Assembly (NCBI RefSeq): GCF_030269765.1 | Contig: NZ_BSTX01000003.1 | Span: 682,001 to 746,000, forward strand | Origin: Actinorhabdospora filicis | GTDB lineage: Bacteria; Actinomycetota; Actinomycetes; Mycobacteriales; Micromonosporaceae | Reading direction: 5' to 3' | DNA length: 64,000 nucleotides | Shown here: one piece after another, positions 56,385 through 64,000 of the stretch | Layout: each line of letters opens with the position of its first letter | Position numbering within the stretch: position 1 is the first letter of the stretch | Notes under the pieces: generated by a model | What the model saw: the letters and a program-made list of their open reading frames with translations, nothing else | What the model was told of the DNA's origin: nothing | The model's database searches: none | Position numbers and translations under genes: made by a program

Positions 56385-57362
56385 ATGAAGATCGCCGTCA
56401 CCGGCTCGATCGCCACCGACCACCTGATGCACTTCCCCGGACGGTTCTCCGGCCAGCTCATCGCCGACAAGCTCGACAAGGTCTCGCTGTCCTTCCTCGT
56501 CGACGACCTCGTCCTGCGGCGCGGCGGCATCGCGGCCAACATCTGCTACGGCATGGCGCAGCTGGGCCTCAGCCCCGTGCTGGTCGGCGCGGTCGGCGCC
56601 GACTTCGACGAGTACCGCGCCCACCTCAAGGGCCACGGCGTCGACTGCGACTCCGTCTACGTCAGCGACACCGCCCACACCGCCCGCTTCGTCTGCACCA
56701 CCGACGAGGACATGTGCCAGATCGCGTCCTTCTACGCCGGCGCGATGGCCGAGGCCGGCAACATCGAGCTCGCGCCCATCCACGAGCGCGCCGGCGGCCT
56801 CGACCTGGTCCTGGTGTGCGCCAACGACCCCGCCGCGATGCTCCGGCACAGCGCCGAGTGCCGCGACCTGGGCCTGCGCTTCGCCGCCGACCCCTCCCAG
56901 CAGCTCGCCCGCCTCGACGGGCAGGGCGTGGTCGACATGATCACCGGCGCGGAGTTCCTGCTCACCAACGAGTACGAGCGCGAGCTCCTGGAGTCCAAGA
57001 CCGGGCTGAGCGACACCGACGTCCTGGACCTGGTGCGCGTCCGCGTCACCACCCTCGGCAAGGACGGCGTGGAGATCACCGGCCGCGGCATGGACCCGAT
57101 CCACGTCCCCGTCGCCCGCGAGATCAAGGCCTACGACCCCACCGGCGTCGGCGACGGCTTCCGCGCCGGGTTCTTCGCCGCCCTGTCGTGGGGAATGCCG
57201 CTGCGCCGGGCCGCCGAGGTCGGCAGCCTGCTGGCCACCCTCGTCCTGGAGACCGTCGGGACGCAGGAGTACGCCGTCGACCGCGCCGACTTCGTCAAGC
57301 GGCTCGCCGAGTCCTACGGCCCGGCCAGCGCCGCCGAGACCGCCGGATACCTCGGCGTGTGA
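56385..57362 (+). CDS. adoK: Adenosine kinase, PfkB family
   Basis: This encodes 325 residues. It matches mycobacterial AdoK (Rv2202c) closely at the start (AVTGSIATDHLMHFPGRFS) and along its length: KVSLSFLVDDLVLRRGGIAAN, TAHTARFVCTTDEDMCQIASFY, FAADPSQQLARL, and the catalytic anion-hole segment DPTGVGDGFRAGFF with the base Asp. It phosphorylates adenosine to AMP and is unrelated in sequence to human adenosine kinase. The conserved gene neighbourhood supports orthology. Confidence 0.92.
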   Translation: MKIAVTGSIATDHLMHFPGRFSGQLIADKLDKVSLSFLVDDLVLRRGGIAANICYGMAQLGLSPVLVGAVGADFDEYRAHLKGHGVDCDSVYVSDTAHTARFVCTTDEDMCQIASFYAGAMAEAGNIELAPIHERAGGLDLVLVCANDPAAMLRHSAECRDLGLRFAADPSQQLARLDGQGVVDMITGAEFLLTNEYERELLESKTGLSDTDVLDLVRVRVTTLGKDGVEITGRGMDPIHVPVAREIKAYDPTGVGDGFRAGFFAALSWGMPLRRAAEVGSLLATLVLETVGTQEYAVDRADFVKRLAESYGPASAAETAGYLGV

Positions 57363-57379
57363 CGCCCTAGACCGTCCAC

Positions 57380-57417
57380 AAAGGACGCCACGGCCTTGTG
57401 CCGGGGCGTCCTTTTTT
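57380..57417. terminator. Rho-independent terminator after adoK
   Basis: Outer stem AAGGACGCC / GGCGTCCTT, inner stem CGGC / GCCG, then a run of Ts: the only canonical U-tailed terminator I found in the window. Confidence 0.88.
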
Positions 57418-57432
57418 CACGCCCTGAAGAGG

Positions 57433-57648
57433 TCAAACCCGCACGTCGAAGGCCGGTACACCGTCCACTTCGGACGCCCCCACGAACTCCTTGCCGCGCA
57501 TCCGGCACCACGCCGGGATGTCCACCGCCGCCGCCGGATCCTCCGCCAGCACGCGGACCACCGAGCCCGCCTTCGCCGAACGGCTCCACTTCGCCAGCTC
57601 GATCACCGGGATCGGGCAGCGCTTCCCCCGGCAGTCAAGGATCTCCAC
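57433..57648 (-). CDS. TusA/SirA-family sulfur carrier
   Basis: This encodes 71 residues with the defining CPxP motif (DCRGKRCPIPVIELAK, reactive Cys in RCPIP) and the alpha/beta sandwich VVRVLAEDPAAAVDIPAWCRMRG. It relays persulfide sulfur. The GTG start is preceded at 6 nt by TAGAGT with no ribosome-binding site, so probably leaderless. It converges on adoK and shares the terminator region. Confidence 0.9.
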   Translation of the reverse strand: MEILDCRGKRCPIPVIELAKWSRSAKAGSVVRVLAEDPAAAVDIPAWCRMRGKEFVGASEVDGVPAFDVRV

Positions 57649-57654
57649 GCCACC

Positions 57655-57660
57655 ACTCTA
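57655..57660 (-). promoter_or_regulatory. -10 element of a leaderless promoter (TusA-like gene)
   Basis: TAGAGT on the minus strand, 6 nt before the GTG at 57648. Confidence 0.5.
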
Positions 57661-57830
57661 AGCGAACCGAACGGAATCGCCTGTCCGGGCACGACTTGAT
57701 CTCTCATACATAACGGTCCGGTGAAACATCTTCCAATCTGGAACGCACTCCGCCACTGTGTGGTCACGGCCATAGTCCACCCAGGACCATGCCGACCGTG
57801 CCGCTGACCAACCAAATAGGAGGCTTGAGG

Positions 57831-59465
57831 ATGCGCATCAGGCGTGTCATGGCACTCGCCGTGGCCACCGCGCTGGCGACCACTGCCTGTTCGACAGGCG
57901 GAGGCTCCGACAGCGAAGGTGCCACCGACGGCACCATTAACCTCGCCCAGGGCACCGACCCGGCCCACATGATCACCACCGACGCGACCGAGACGGTCAG
58001 CTCCTCGGTGCTCCGGATGATGTACGACGGGCTCTTCAGCTACAGCAACACCGGTGACCTCGTGCCGGTGCTGGCCGAGGCCGTGCCCACCAGCACCGAC
58101 AACATCCACTGGACCATCAAGGTCAAGCAGGGCACCAAGTTCCAGAACGGCGAGGCCGTCGACGCCAACGCCTTCGTGCGCGCCTGGAACTACGGCGCCT
58201 ACGGCCCCCACGCCCAGGGCGGCGCGTCGTTCTTCTCCCGCATCAAGGGATACGACGACGTCAAGGCCACCGAGGACCCCGACGGCGACGGCCCGAACAA
58301 GGCGCCCGACCCCAAGGCCAAGGAGCTGTCCGGCCTCAAGGCCACCGACGCCAGCACCATCAGCGTCGAGCTGACCGCGCCGTTCGCGGGCTTCCCGACG
58401 ATGCTCGGCTACACCGTCTTCTGGCCGATGGCCGACGAGTGCATGCAGAAGATCGACGCCTGCAAGGAGAAGCCGATCGGCAACGGGCCGTTCGCTCTCA
58501 AGGAATGGCAGCACGACATCGCCCTCACCATCGAGCGGTGGGACGCCTACCAGGGGAACAAGCCCGCCTACAAGACCATCAAGTGGCGGATCTTCCCCGA
58601 CGGCGCGCCGACCTGGACCGACTTCGAGGCGAACCAGCTCGACATCGACGCGCCCCCGACCGAGCAGTACCAGGACGCCAAGGCCAAGTACGGCGAGCGG
58701 ATGCTTGAGGTCAAGTCGCCGTCCCTGAGCTACATCGGCCTCCCGCTCTACGACCCCACCTTCGCCAAGAAGGAGATCCGTCAGGCGCTGTCCCTGGCGA
58801 TCGACCGGGACCTGCTCAACCAGGCCCTCTACCAGGGCCGCTACACCCCGGCCGACTCCTTCGCCCCGCCCGGGATCATCTTCGGCGCCACGGCCGGCAC
58901 CTGCGCCTACTGCAAGCTGGACGTCGCCAAGGCCAAGGAACTGCTGGCCAAGGCCGGCGGCTGGCCCGCGGGCAAGAAGCTCCAGCTGTGGATCAACACC
59001 GCGGCCTCCGGCGCCAACGAGAAGTGGGTCAAGGCCGTCGGTGACCAGATCAAGCAGAACCTGGGCATCGAGTACGAGTACCACCTGGAGGAGTGGAACA
59101 AGATCCTCCAGCTGACCCAGGACCACAAGATCGACGGCCCGTTCCGCATGGGCTGGTCTCCGGACTACAACTACGTCGAGAACTACCTGGTCCCGATCTA
59201 CGGCGGCGGCGCCAAGGTCACCCGCACCGGCTACGAGAGCGAGGCCTTCACCAAGGCCGTCGCCGAGGCCGACGCGGCCCCGAACCTGCAGGACTCCGTC
59301 GCGAAGTACCAGGCGGCCGAGCGGATCCTCGGTGAGGACATGCCGGGCATCCCGGTCTTCTTCTCCAAGTCCGCCACCGTCTACAGCGACCGGTTCGACC
59401 CGGCCAGCGTCGTGGTCAACCCGGTCATGGGCGCCATCGACCTGCGCCTGGTCAAGCTCAAGTAG
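57831..59465 (+). CDS. Oligopeptide ABC transporter substrate-binding lipoprotein
   Basis: This encodes 544 residues from the ATG at 57831 after AGGAGG (7 nt). Lipoprotein signal RRVMALAVATALATTAC with Cys20. Family 5 solute-binding fold: GTDPAHMITTDATETVSSSVLRMMYDGLF, KQGTKFQNGEAVDANAFVRAWNYG, KKEIRQALSLAIDRDLL and GPFRMGWSPDYNY. It captures peptides or a related ligand at the outer face. First gene of a five-gene operon. Confidence 0.92.
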   Translation: MRIRRVMALAVATALATTACSTGGGSDSEGATDGTINLAQGTDPAHMITTDATETVSSSVLRMMYDGLFSYSNTGDLVPVLAEAVPTSTDNIHWTIKVKQGTKFQNGEAVDANAFVRAWNYGAYGPHAQGGASFFSRIKGYDDVKATEDPDGDGPNKAPDPKAKELSGLKATDASTISVELTAPFAGFPTMLGYTVFWPMADECMQKIDACKEKPIGNGPFALKEWQHDIALTIERWDAYQGNKPAYKTIKWRIFPDGAPTWTDFEANQLDIDAPPTEQYQDAKAKYGERMLEVKSPSLSYIGLPLYDPTFAKKEIRQALSLAIDRDLLNQALYQGRYTPADSFAPPGIIFGATAGTCAYCKLDVAKAKELLAKAGGWPAGKKLQLWINTAASGANEKWVKAVGDQIKQNLGIEYEYHLEEWNKILQLTQDHKIDGPFRMGWSPDYNYVENYLVPIYGGGAKVTRTGYESEAFTKAVAEADAAPNLQDSVAKYQAAERILGEDMPGIPVFFSKSATVYSDRFDPASVVVNPVMGAIDLRLVKLK

Positions 59466-59557
59466 TCCCCCCACGGACGATTCCGCTCTGACGCGACGGT
59501 GACCGGTGGCCACGCCGCCGGTCACCGTCGCGCGACATCATTAGGAAAGGAGCGACC

Positions 59558-60565
59558 GTGGGGCGTTACGTCATCCGCCGCCTGCTCCAGGCGGTGCTGA
59601 CCATCTTTCTCGCGCTGTTCCTGCTGCACTACCTGACCTCACTGTCCATCCAGATCAACGGCAACCCCGCCTACGCCTTCTTCGGCGGCCAGATCACGCC
59701 GACCCAGGAGCAGCTGCGGGTGGTGGCCGAGCGCTACCACACCGACCACCCCTGCCTGAAGCGCGTCGGCGACCCCTGCCTGTCCAACTTCATGGACACC
59801 CTCGGCCGCTACGCCAACGGCGACTTCGGCCAGGACCTGCGCTTCCGCCCGGTCAGCGACCAGGTGGTGATGCGCGTCCCCAATACCTTGAGAGTCTTCG
59901 CGATCAACATCGCCACCTGGGCCATCGCCGGCATCGGGCTGGGCATGCTCGCGGCGGTCCGCCGGGAGAAGTTCTCCGACTACCTGATCCGGGCCGGGAC
60001 GATCATCTCCGGCGCGGTCCCGACGTTCTTGTTCGTGCTCGCCTTGAAATATCTGGCCGGGGTGTGGATCGGCGGCTGGCTGCGCGACCACCTCGGCGAC
60101 GACAACGTGCTGTCCATCATCTTCCGCCCGTCCTGGGACGAGGCGCATCCCTGGCTGACGGTGATCCTGCCCGGCATCGCGCTCGCCGTGATCGGCACCG
60201 CGGGCATCACCCGCCTCATGCGCACGAGCATGCTGGAGAACATCCGGTCCGACCACGTCAGGACCGCCAAGGCGAAGGGCCTCACCGGCGGGCGCGTCCT
60301 GCTCGCGCACACCCTGCGCAACTCCCTGATCCCCGTGGTGACGCTCATCGGCCTGTCCCTGGGCGGCGCCCTCGGCGGCGCGGTCATCACCGAGGGACTG
60401 TGGAACATCCGCGGCGTCGGCCAGTTCGTGTTCAACGCGGTACGGCAGAACGACACCCCCATCGTCGTCGGCGTGGTCTCGCTGGTCGTCATCTGCTACC
60501 TGCTCTTCAGCCTGCTGATCGACCTTCTCTACGCCGTCCTGGACCCGAGGATCCGCTATGAGTGA
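59558..60565 (+). CDS. Oligopeptide ABC transporter permease (DppB type)
   Basis: This encodes 335 residues, GTG start after GGAAAGGAG. Six helices; long periplasmic loop (about 35-105) containing paired cysteines (HPCLKRVGDPCLS); EAA loop RTAKAKGLTGGRVLLAHTLRNSLIP. Typical of the DppB/OppB subunit. Overlaps the next gene by 8 bases. Confidence 0.93.
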   Translation: MGRYVIRRLLQAVLTIFLALFLLHYLTSLSIQINGNPAYAFFGGQITPTQEQLRVVAERYHTDHPCLKRVGDPCLSNFMDTLGRYANGDFGQDLRFRPVSDQVVMRVPNTLRVFAINIATWAIAGIGLGMLAAVRREKFSDYLIRAGTIISGAVPTFLFVLALKYLAGVWIGGWLRDHLGDDNVLSIIFRPSWDEAHPWLTVILPGIALAVIGTAGITRLMRTSMLENIRSDHVRTAKAKGLTGGRVLLAHTLRNSLIPVVTLIGLSLGGALGGAVITEGLWNIRGVGQFVFNAVRQNDTPIVVGVVSLVVICYLLFSLLIDLLYAVLDPRIRYE

Positions 60566-61475
60566 CACCCAGACCATCGAGGCGACCCCGCCGACGGCGC
60601 CGGTGAAGGCCGGGCCGGAGAAGGTCCGCGGCCTGTGGAGCGACGCCTTCCACGACCTGCGCAAGCGCCCGCAGGTACTGGTCTGCTCGGCCGTCATCCT
60701 GCTGCTCATCCTGATCGCGGCGTTCCCGAGCCTGTTCACCGGCAAGGACCCGCGCGACTGCCAGCTGGAGCGGTTCTTCGGCGCCCCGTCGGCCGACGCC
60801 TGGTTCGGCTACGACCAGTACGGCTGCGACTACTTCGCGATGACGATCTACGGCGCGCGGCCGTCCATCGTGGTCGGTCTGCTGGCCACCGCCACCACCT
60901 TCATCCTGGGCGCGGTCATCGGCTCCATCGCCGGCTACTTCGGCGGCTGGGTCGACGCGGTCATCTCCCGCACCATCGACGTGTTCAACAGCATCCCGTT
61001 CGTCCTGGGCGCCATCCTGATCCTGGCGATCTGGCGCTCGGCCGGTGACACGGTCTGGCCGCTGATCCTGGCGCTGACGGTGTTCGGCTGGACCGGCGGC
61101 GCCCGCATCCTCCGCGGCAGCTTCATCGAGGCGCGGGGACTGGACTACGTGAAGGCCGCGAAGTCCCTGGGCGCCTCCGACTCCCGGGTGATGTTCCGGC
61201 ACATCTTCCCCAACGCGATGGCCCCGATCGTCTCGCTGGTGCCGCTGGCCATCGGCGCCTACATCGAGGCCGAGGCCTCGCTCTCGTTCCTCGGTCTCGG
61301 CCTGAAGCCGCCCGCGGTGACCTGGGGCAGCATGATCTCGAACAACGTGCCGGAGGTGCTCGCCGGGCATCCGCGGCTGCTGATCATCCCCGCCCTGTTC
61401 CTGCTGTCGGCGACGATCTCCTTCGCCCTCCTCGGCGACGCCGTGCGCGACGCCCTCGACCCGAAGCTGAAGTGA
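60558..61475 (+). CDS. Oligopeptide ABC transporter permease (DppC type)
   Basis: This encodes 305 residues with the N-terminal OppC_N helix (VLVCSAVILLLILIAAFPSLF) and the EAA loop EARGLDYVKAAKSLGASDSRVMFRHIFPNAM. A two-cysteine loop (DCQLERFFG, YGCDYFAM) faces outside. Forms the channel with the DppB-type subunit; overlaps the first ATPase gene by GTGA. Confidence 0.93.
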   Translation: MSDTQTIEATPPTAPVKAGPEKVRGLWSDAFHDLRKRPQVLVCSAVILLLILIAAFPSLFTGKDPRDCQLERFFGAPSADAWFGYDQYGCDYFAMTIYGARPSIVVGLLATATTFILGAVIGSIAGYFGGWVDAVISRTIDVFNSIPFVLGAILILAIWRSAGDTVWPLILALTVFGWTGGARILRGSFIEARGLDYVKAAKSLGASDSRVMFRHIFPNAMAPIVSLVPLAIGAYIEAEASLSFLGLGLKPPAVTWGSMISNNVPEVLAGHPRLLIIPALFLLSATISFALLGDAVRDALDPKLK

Positions 61476-62512
61476 CCATGGCGACCAAGGTGCAGACGAG
61501 ATCGAACATCCTCGACGGGCTGGACACCTCCCGCCCGCTGCTGGAGGTCCGCGACCTCCAGGTGGAGTTCCACACCCGTGACGGCGTCGCCAAGGCCGTC
61601 AACGGCGCCAACTTCTCCGTCGAGCGGGGCGAGACCCTGGCGATCGTGGGCGAGTCGGGTTGCGGCAAGTCGGTGACCTCGCAGGCGATCATGGGCATCC
61701 TGGAGACGCCGCCGGCGAAGGTGGCCGGTGGCCAGGTGTTCTTCCACGGCGTGGATCTGCTGACCCTGCCCAAGGACACCCGCCGCCGCACCCGCGCCAA
61801 TCACGTGGCGATGGTGTTCCAGGACGCGCTCTCGGCCCTCAACCCCGTGTGGACGATCGGCTACCAGCTCGGTGAGCTGTTCCGCAAGCACCGGGGCATG
61901 TCCAAGGCCGAGGCGAAGAAGAAGTCGCTGGAACTGCTGGACCTGGTGAAGATCCCGGCGGCGAAGCAGCGCATCGACGAGTACCCGCACCAGTTCTCCG
62001 GCGGTATGCGCCAGCGCGTCATGATCGCCATGGCGCTGGCGCTCGACCCGGACCTGCTGATCGCCGACGAGCCCACCACCGCGCTCGACGTGACCGTCCA
62101 GGCCCAGATCATGCGGCTGCTGGCCGAGATCCAGGCCGAGCGGCAGATGGGGCTCATCCTCATCACCCACGACCTGGGCGTCGTGGCGGACGTGGCCGAC
62201 AAGATCTCGGTCATGTACGCCGGCCGCATCGTCGAGCAGGCCGGTGTCCTGGACATCTTCGCCCGTCCGGCGCATCCCTACACCCAGGCGCTCCTGCGCT
62301 CCATTCCCCGCGTCGACGGCAAGGGGCGCAAGCTTGAGGTCATCGAGGGCCTGCCGCCGGTGCTGACGCGCATCCCGCCGGGCTGCGCGTTCGCTCCCCG
62401 CTGCCATTACGCGAAACCGGCCTGCCGCGAGCGGGTCCCGTCCCTGGAGGTCGTGGAGAACGGCCGCCGGGCGGCCTGCCTCTACACCGCGGAGGTGCTG
62501 GCCAATGACTGA
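61472..62512 (+). CDS. Oligopeptide ABC transporter ATPase (DppD type)
   Basis: This encodes 346 residues from the GTG at 61472 (ATG 61478 alternative). Walker A GESGCGKS, signature FSGGMRQRVMIAMAL, Walker B LLIADEPTTALDVT, and the C-terminal oligopeptide-specific extension with a cysteine cluster (GCAFAPRCHYAKPAC). In DppD-type ATPases such cysteines can hold an Fe-S cluster. Overlaps the next gene by 8 bases. Confidence 0.93.
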   Translation: MTMATKVQTRSNILDGLDTSRPLLEVRDLQVEFHTRDGVAKAVNGANFSVERGETLAIVGESGCGKSVTSQAIMGILETPPAKVAGGQVFFHGVDLLTLPKDTRRRTRANHVAMVFQDALSALNPVWTIGYQLGELFRKHRGMSKAEAKKKSLELLDLVKIPAAKQRIDEYPHQFSGGMRQRVMIAMALALDPDLLIADEPTTALDVTVQAQIMRLLAEIQAERQMGLILITHDLGVVADVADKISVMYAGRIVEQAGVLDIFARPAHPYTQALLRSIPRVDGKGRKLEVIEGLPPVLTRIPPGCAFAPRCHYAKPACRERVPSLEVVENGRRAACLYTAEVLAND

Positions 62513-63548
62513 CCACAATGGATTCGCGGCGGGCGGGCACGGCGCGCCCGCGCTAGAGGTGACCGACCTGGTCAAGCACTTCCCGATCAGGCAGGGCATC
62601 GTCTTCAAGTCCACCGTCGGCCAGGTCAAGGCCGTCGACGGCGTCAGCCTCACCCTCCGCAAGGGCGAGACCCTCGGCGTGGTCGGCGAGTCCGGTTGCG
62701 GCAAGTCCACATTGGCCAAACTCCTGGTCGGCCTGGAGACGCCCACCTCGGGCGGCATCTCCGTGCGCGGCGAGGACGTGACCCGCCTCGGCCGGTCCGG
62801 GATGCGGCGGCTGCGGCGGAACGTGCAGATGGTCTTCCAGGACCCCTACACCTCCCTGAACCCCCGCATGACGGTCGGCGACATCGTCGGCGAGCCCTTC
62901 GCGATCCACCCCGACGTGGTCCCCTCCGGAGGACGGCGCAAGGCGGTCCAGGACCTCCTCGACGTCGTGGGCCTCAACCCCGACCACATCAACCGCTACC
63001 CGCACCAGTTCTCCGGCGGCCAGCGCCAGCGCATCGGCATCGCCCGCGCGCTCGCGCTCAAACCGGAGATCCTGATCTGCGACGAACCCGTGTCGGCGCT
63101 GGACGTGTCGATCCAGGGCCAGGTCATCAACCTCCTGGAGCAGCTCCAGGACGAGCTCGGCCTGTCCTACATCTTCATCGCCCACGACCTGTCGGTCGTG
63201 CGCCACATCGCCGACCGCGTCGCGGTCATGTACCTCGGCAAGGTCGTCGAGATCGGCACCGAGACCGAGATCTACGACTCGCCGATGCACCCCTACACCC
63301 AGGCGCTGCTCTCGGCCGTCCCCGTCCCGGACCCGACCCTGCGCGGTCACCGCGACGAGATCACGCTCGAAGGCGACGTACCCTCACCCGCCAACCCGCC
63401 CTCCGGCTGCCGGTTCCGCACCCGCTGCTGGAAGGCCACCGACCGGTGCGCGTCGGAGGAGCCGCTGCTGCAGATCCGGCACGGCGCCCAGCACGCCAAC
63501 GCGTGCCACTTCGCCGCGCCGCGCGACGTCGTCCACGCCGTCGACTGA
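62505..63548 (+). CDS. Oligopeptide ABC transporter ATPase (DppF type)
   Basis: This encodes 347 residues. Walker A GESGCGKST, Q-loop VFQDPYTSLNPRMTVGDIVGEP, signature FSGGQRQRIGIARAL, Walker B ILICDEPVSALDVS and the C-terminal cysteines GCRFRTRCWKATDRC. It completes the importer with the DppD-type subunit. The operon ends with the hairpin at 63575. Confidence 0.93.
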   Translation: MTDHNGFAAGGHGAPALEVTDLVKHFPIRQGIVFKSTVGQVKAVDGVSLTLRKGETLGVVGESGCGKSTLAKLLVGLETPTSGGISVRGEDVTRLGRSGMRRLRRNVQMVFQDPYTSLNPRMTVGDIVGEPFAIHPDVVPSGGRRKAVQDLLDVVGLNPDHINRYPHQFSGGQRQRIGIARALALKPEILICDEPVSALDVSIQGQVINLLEQLQDELGLSYIFIAHDLSVVRHIADRVAVMYLGKVVEIGTETEIYDSPMHPYTQALLSAVPVPDPTLRGHRDEITLEGDVPSPANPPSGCRFRTRCWKATDRCASEEPLLQIRHGAQHANACHFAAPRDVVHAVD

Positions 63549-63574
63549 CCGGTCACCGTCCCGTTGCGCCATAT

Positions 63575-63602
63575 GAAGAGCCCGCCCGATGGCGGGCTCT
63601 TC
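63575..63602. terminator. Terminator of the peptide-importer operon
   Basis: A perfect 12-bp stem (GAAGAGCCCGCC / GGCGGGCTCTTC) with loop CGAT, 26 nt after the last stop. Confidence 0.85.
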
Positions 63603-63663
63603 TGGTACCCGGGGGTAGCGCTTATGCTCGATGCCCGCGCCCGTGCCATGTGAAGGTCCCGCC

Positions 63664-64000
63664 ATGCCCCGCGTCCACCTCCTCGGCCCCGTCGCCCTCA
63701 CCCACGACGACATCCCGGCCGACCTCGGCGGCTCCCGCTCCCGCGCGGTCTTCGCCGTTCTCGCGCTGCACGCCGGACGCGCGGTGCAGCGCCACGAGCT
63801 CATCGACGCCGTGTGGGGCGCCGACGCGCCGAAGACCGCGGCGAACCAGTTGCAGATCGCCGTGCACCGGGTCCGGGCGGCTCTGGGCGAGGCGGGGCAC
63901 CGGCTGCTGCGTCTGGAACCGGGTGGTTACGTGCTCGATCTCGCCGACACCGATCTCGCCGTGTTCCGCCGGTACGCCGCCGAGGGGGCCGCCGCCGCGC
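63664..64000 (+). CDS. SARP/AfsR-type transcriptional regulator, N-terminal part (cut by window edge)
   Basis: An open frame from the ATG at 63664 (AAGG about 8 nt upstream) runs off the window end. The first 112 residues contain an OmpR-type winged helix: VHLLGPVALTHDD, SRAVFAVLALHAGRAVQRHELIDAVWG, QLQIAVHRVRAALGEAG, LLRLEPGGYVLDL, then the start of a bacterial transcriptional activation domain (DLAVFRRYAAEG). SARPs activate specialised-metabolite or regulatory operons; large forms carry extra NB-ARC and TPR domains, which cannot be judged here. Confidence 0.88.
   Translation, partial: MPRVHLLGPVALTHDDIPADLGGSRSRAVFAVLALHAGRAVQRHELIDAVWGADAPKTAANQLQIAVHRVRAALGEAGHRLLRLEPGGYVLDLADTDLAVFRRYAAEGAAAA

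Overview
The window reads as chromosomal DNA of a high-G+C Gram-positive actinomycete. The base composition is very GC-rich, GTG and TTG starts are frequent, stop-codon-poor shadow frames are everywhere, and the gene content is typical of the group: a polyprenol-phosphate-mannose synthase, a DUF3043 protein, TAP-like secreted peptidases, a SARP-type regulator and many NarL-type two-component systems. The order glycerate kinase, HesB/ErpA-like protein, adoK matches the Mycobacterium tuberculosis Rv2205c-Rv2204c-Rv2202c neighbourhood. I would guess Streptosporangiales/Thermomonosporaceae, but that is inference. No rRNA, tRNA, CRISPR array, insertion sequence, integrase or phage gene was seen.

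Layout. 1-1.2 kb: end of an MFS transporter and a SnoaL-like protein. 1.5-6.4 kb: a very large secreted, LPxTG-type surface protein with eight SpaA/CnaB repeats, interrupted by an apparent one-base deletion. 6.4-9.8 kb: an export-anchored protein, a beta-helix lipoprotein, a divergent Tat-type DyP peroxidase and a DUF1801 protein. 9.9-11.2 kb: a metallopeptidase with an N-terminal motif reminiscent of contractile-injection-system cargo. 11.2-15.4 kb: Nudix hydrolase, an ABC exporter pair and a divergent histidine kinase/response regulator. 15.4-18.4 kb: two EF-hand proteins and an ABC exporter. 18.5-20.9 kb: an internally duplicated P-loop protein, a DUF4241-like protein and a lipocalin-like protein. 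20.9-23.9 kb: molybdate operon (regulator, modA, modB, modC). 24.4-27.7 kb: a DNA-alkylation-damage cluster (Ada/AlkA fusion with an eroded glycosylase domain, Ogt, a 2OG-Fe(II) oxygenase, an Ada-type Zn-domain protein).

27.7-33.8 kb: a probably inactive PAF-acetylhydrolase-like protein and three tandem secreted TAP-like peptidases. 33.9-39.5 kb: two more two-component systems, a P-loop kinase and a polytopic membrane protein. 39.5-41.3 kb: an unusual stretch with tandem repeats, long hairpins, a His-rich protein resembling a PadR regulator without its DNA-binding domain, and G-rich repeats. 41.3-45.1 kb: a fluoride-channel pair, a GNAT protein with no in-frame stop of its own, and two TetR systems with clear operator pairs. 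45.1-51.6 kb: polyprenol-P-mannose synthase, a TPR/WG-repeat protein, a three-gene ABC-2 exporter, a WYL regulator and DUF3043. 51.8-57.6 kb: housekeeping genes (murA, nadA, glycerate kinase, ErpA-like, adoK, TusA-like). 57.8-63.5 kb: a complete oligopeptide ABC importer operon. 63.7 kb to the end: start of a SARP-type regulator.

A recurring architecture is a TANNNT-like -10 hexamer 6-9 nt before the start codon with no Shine-Dalgarno, which predicts that many single genes here are leaderless.
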